7,609 nucleotides of DNA. It comes from JADHUC01 sp964617665 (GTDB taxonomy: Bacteria; Planctomycetota; Planctomycetia; Pirellulales; Pirellulaceae). A program made the position numbers and the translations under genes. Below, piece by piece: positions 6,239-7,609 of the stretch. The notes beneath the pieces were generated by a model. The model saw nothing but the letters and a program-made list of their open reading frames with translations. It had not been told where the DNA came from and did not search any database. Within the stretch, counting starts at the first letter, position 1. Every line of letters starts with the position of its first letter. The DNA is taken from contig CAZUAH010000640.1 in NCBI GenBank assembly GCA_964617665.1, forward strand, positions 1-7,609, written 5' to 3'.

Positions 6239-7609
6239 CCCGTGGCCAGTATCGTGCCCGATTGGTCATTTGTCTTGCTCTGATAAGCGGTCAGCAAGTG
6301 ACTGTCCTGGATGAGCTTGCGCGTGTGGTACATACGAATCTCGGCCAACTCAGCTAGTGGATTCTGACCGGGCTCCTGAAGTTGCCCCCAGCGGGCCTGA
6401 AACAGCGGAACATTTTCTGGGTTCTGCAACGACGGCAGGCCTACGAGCTTCCACTTGGTGTCGATCTCCTCGAACAGCTTCTCGATCTCCTTGTCAACCG
6501 TGTCACCGCCCCGCGGTGGCGTGTCCTTGGACCGTTCGACTTGTACAGCGAGATTGTTCAGTCGCCCACCTGTGTACGTCTTCTTGCCATCCCCTACGTT
6601 GTAGAGTTGAATCTCGACGTTGTTTGAGATTTGACCGGTACGGCGGATCTGAGTCACCGCGACGTTGAATACGCATAGTACGTCAATACCGGCCTGTTCA
6701 GCAATCTTGACCAAGTCTTTTGCCGGTGCCAGACCGACAAGCGTTACACCGGGAACCAGTTGCGAGGGACCGCCCCCACCACGATTGCCTCCCCCGCCGC
6801 GCATTTCGCCCCCAACTCCGGTGTTGTACCCACCGCCGAAGTTCTCTTCATCACCCATTTCGTCTCCGGAGCCGTACTGTCCCTGGCCCATTCCGCCGCG
6901 TCCTTGGTTCCCTGCGCCCGTCGAGCCAGCCTCCTTCAGAACTGAGCCAAAATCGCCTCGTTCCACACGTTCCCGAAGTCCATCCACCACTTTCTGGCCC
7001 ACCTCGCCAGTGAACTTCTCGAGTTGGGCGTTGGATCCGCCTCCGCCACCTTGCATGCCGCCGCCAAATCCGCTGTCCATGCCGCCCATGTCTCCCGGAC
7101 CACCGGATCCACCCCCGCCGTCATCGCGATGGCCTTGTCCAAAACCTCTTGGATTCCTGTCTTGCACTTGTTGGGTCGTGCCGATGGGATACAGATCGTT
7201 GCCGTTGTATCCCTTGCTGTTGAATTCGATGCCGACGCCCCATCGTACGCCGAGCCCCGGACGTTTCAGCGGAGTAATCCATCCCATCTTGGCCAGCAAT
7301 GCGCCTGCGGATTGGTCGTCGGCGGTCACCGCGTGAGCGAACAAGAATTGAAACGCCTCGGTTTCACGTCCCTGCCCAAAAGCCTGACTGGCCATGTCAG
7401 CAAATGTTTTGGGCTGTGCGGACTCTCTGGGCCCGCTTCCTTCCCCGCTTCCGCCCCGGCTCCCTCCGCCTCCGTACATCTCCGCGGAGTCCTCTCCATC
7501 GCCGGAGTCTTCTTCATCATGTTCCCCGCGTGTATCACTCCCTTCGTACATCATCGCGGAGTCCTCTCCATCGCCGGAGTCTTCTTCATCATGTTCCCCG
7601 CGTGTATCA
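6239..7609 (-). CDS. Gly/Met-rich modular protein of unknown function, partial at both ends
   Basis: I do not recognise this protein. The frame is open from the right edge of the window (no stop in 7555-7609) to gap 2, so the Met at 7554 is probably internal and the true start lies outside. Numbered from that Met: an acidic 24-residue tandem repeat (to about 27); a Gly/Ser linker (28-42); a first ordered block (about 46-133) with a TPR-like helical stretch (FADMASQAFGQGRETEAFQF) and a MGWITPLKRPGLGVRWGVGIEF segment; a Gly/Met-rich linker (145-174); a short amphipathic charged block (175-211); a second Gly/Met-rich linker (212-263); then a longer ordered alpha/beta block (264-438) with VPGVTLVGLAPAKDLVKIAE and GIDVLCVFNVAVTQIRRTG. 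It converges on the GYF-domain gene. No signal peptide can be judged because the N-terminus is missing. A structural or surface role is possible for the Gly-rich parts, but this is a guess. Confidence 0.7.
7471..7609. repeat. 72-bp in-frame tandem repeat (24 codons), at least 1.9 copies
   Basis: Bases 7471-7537 and 7543-7609 match at 64 of 67 positions with a period of 72 bp; the last 55 bases of each (7483-7537, 7555-7609) are identical. The repeat lies inside the leftward Gly-rich gene and keeps its frame. It encodes an acidic unit of the form DTRGEHDEEDSGDGEDSA, then (M/E)MY(E/G)G and one more residue. All three differing bases change residues (GAG/ATG and GGA/GAA codons). The second copy is cut by the window edge, so the copy number is unknown. 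Confidence 0.93.

Noticed and set aside
6665..7336. Plus-strand 223-codon proline-rich frame
   Set aside because: The antisense of Gly codons (GGN) gives Pro/Ser/Ala codons, so a long Pro-rich frame opposite a Gly-rich gene is expected by chance.
7471..7609. CRISPR-like array from the repeated units
   Set aside because: The units are directly adjacent and in frame within a gene, with no unique spacers.

Overview
The window is about 7.6 kb of moderately GC-rich bacterial DNA. Two runs of exactly 100 N (1896-1995 and 6139-6238) look like scaffold gaps. The gene style points to a planctomycete or close relative, possibly a draft or metagenome assembly. The signs are a GYF_2-type membrane protein, a three-gene proton-translocating transhydrogenase whose small alpha subunit carries an unusual signal-like N-terminus, and a very Gly/Met-rich unrecognised protein. 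This assignment is inference; there is no rRNA or other marker to settle it.

Left arm (1-5078, all minus strand), in transcription order: pntAA (dI, the NAD(H)-binding alpha part), pntAB (membrane alpha part), pntB (membrane domain plus NADP(H)-binding dIII), gap 1, xseA (exodeoxyribonuclease VII large subunit) and an alpha/beta hydrolase cut by the left edge. The three pnt genes together encode a complete membrane transhydrogenase, which uses proton-motive force to move hydride from NADH to NADP+. pntAB and pntB overlap by one base (TAGTG). xseA and the hydrolase follow in the same direction and may be co-transcribed, but the gap hides the pntB-xseA junction. No xseB is seen next to xseA.

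Middle (5079-5317): a 239-bp divergent intergenic region with a good sigma70-like promoter facing right (TTGTAA, 17 bp, GATAAT) and a weaker candidate facing left towards pntAA.

Right arm: a rightward gene for an N-terminal GYF_2-type domain, transmembrane and coiled-coil protein (5318 into gap 2). Facing it is a leftward gene for a Gly/Met-rich modular protein (window end 7609 into gap 2). The two converge inside gap 2, so both C-termini are missing. The leftward gene is open through the right edge and contains a 72-bp (24-codon) acidic tandem repeat.

The most interesting points are three. The two proton-channel histidine positions I know of in this enzyme family (E. coli beta-His91 and the alternative alpha2 His) are both non-His here. 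The PntAB subunit has an extra signal-like helix and Ser/Thr/Gly linker. The unknown protein has a nearly perfect in-frame tandem repeat. I found no CRISPR array, tRNA, rRNA, insertion sequence or obvious defence system.
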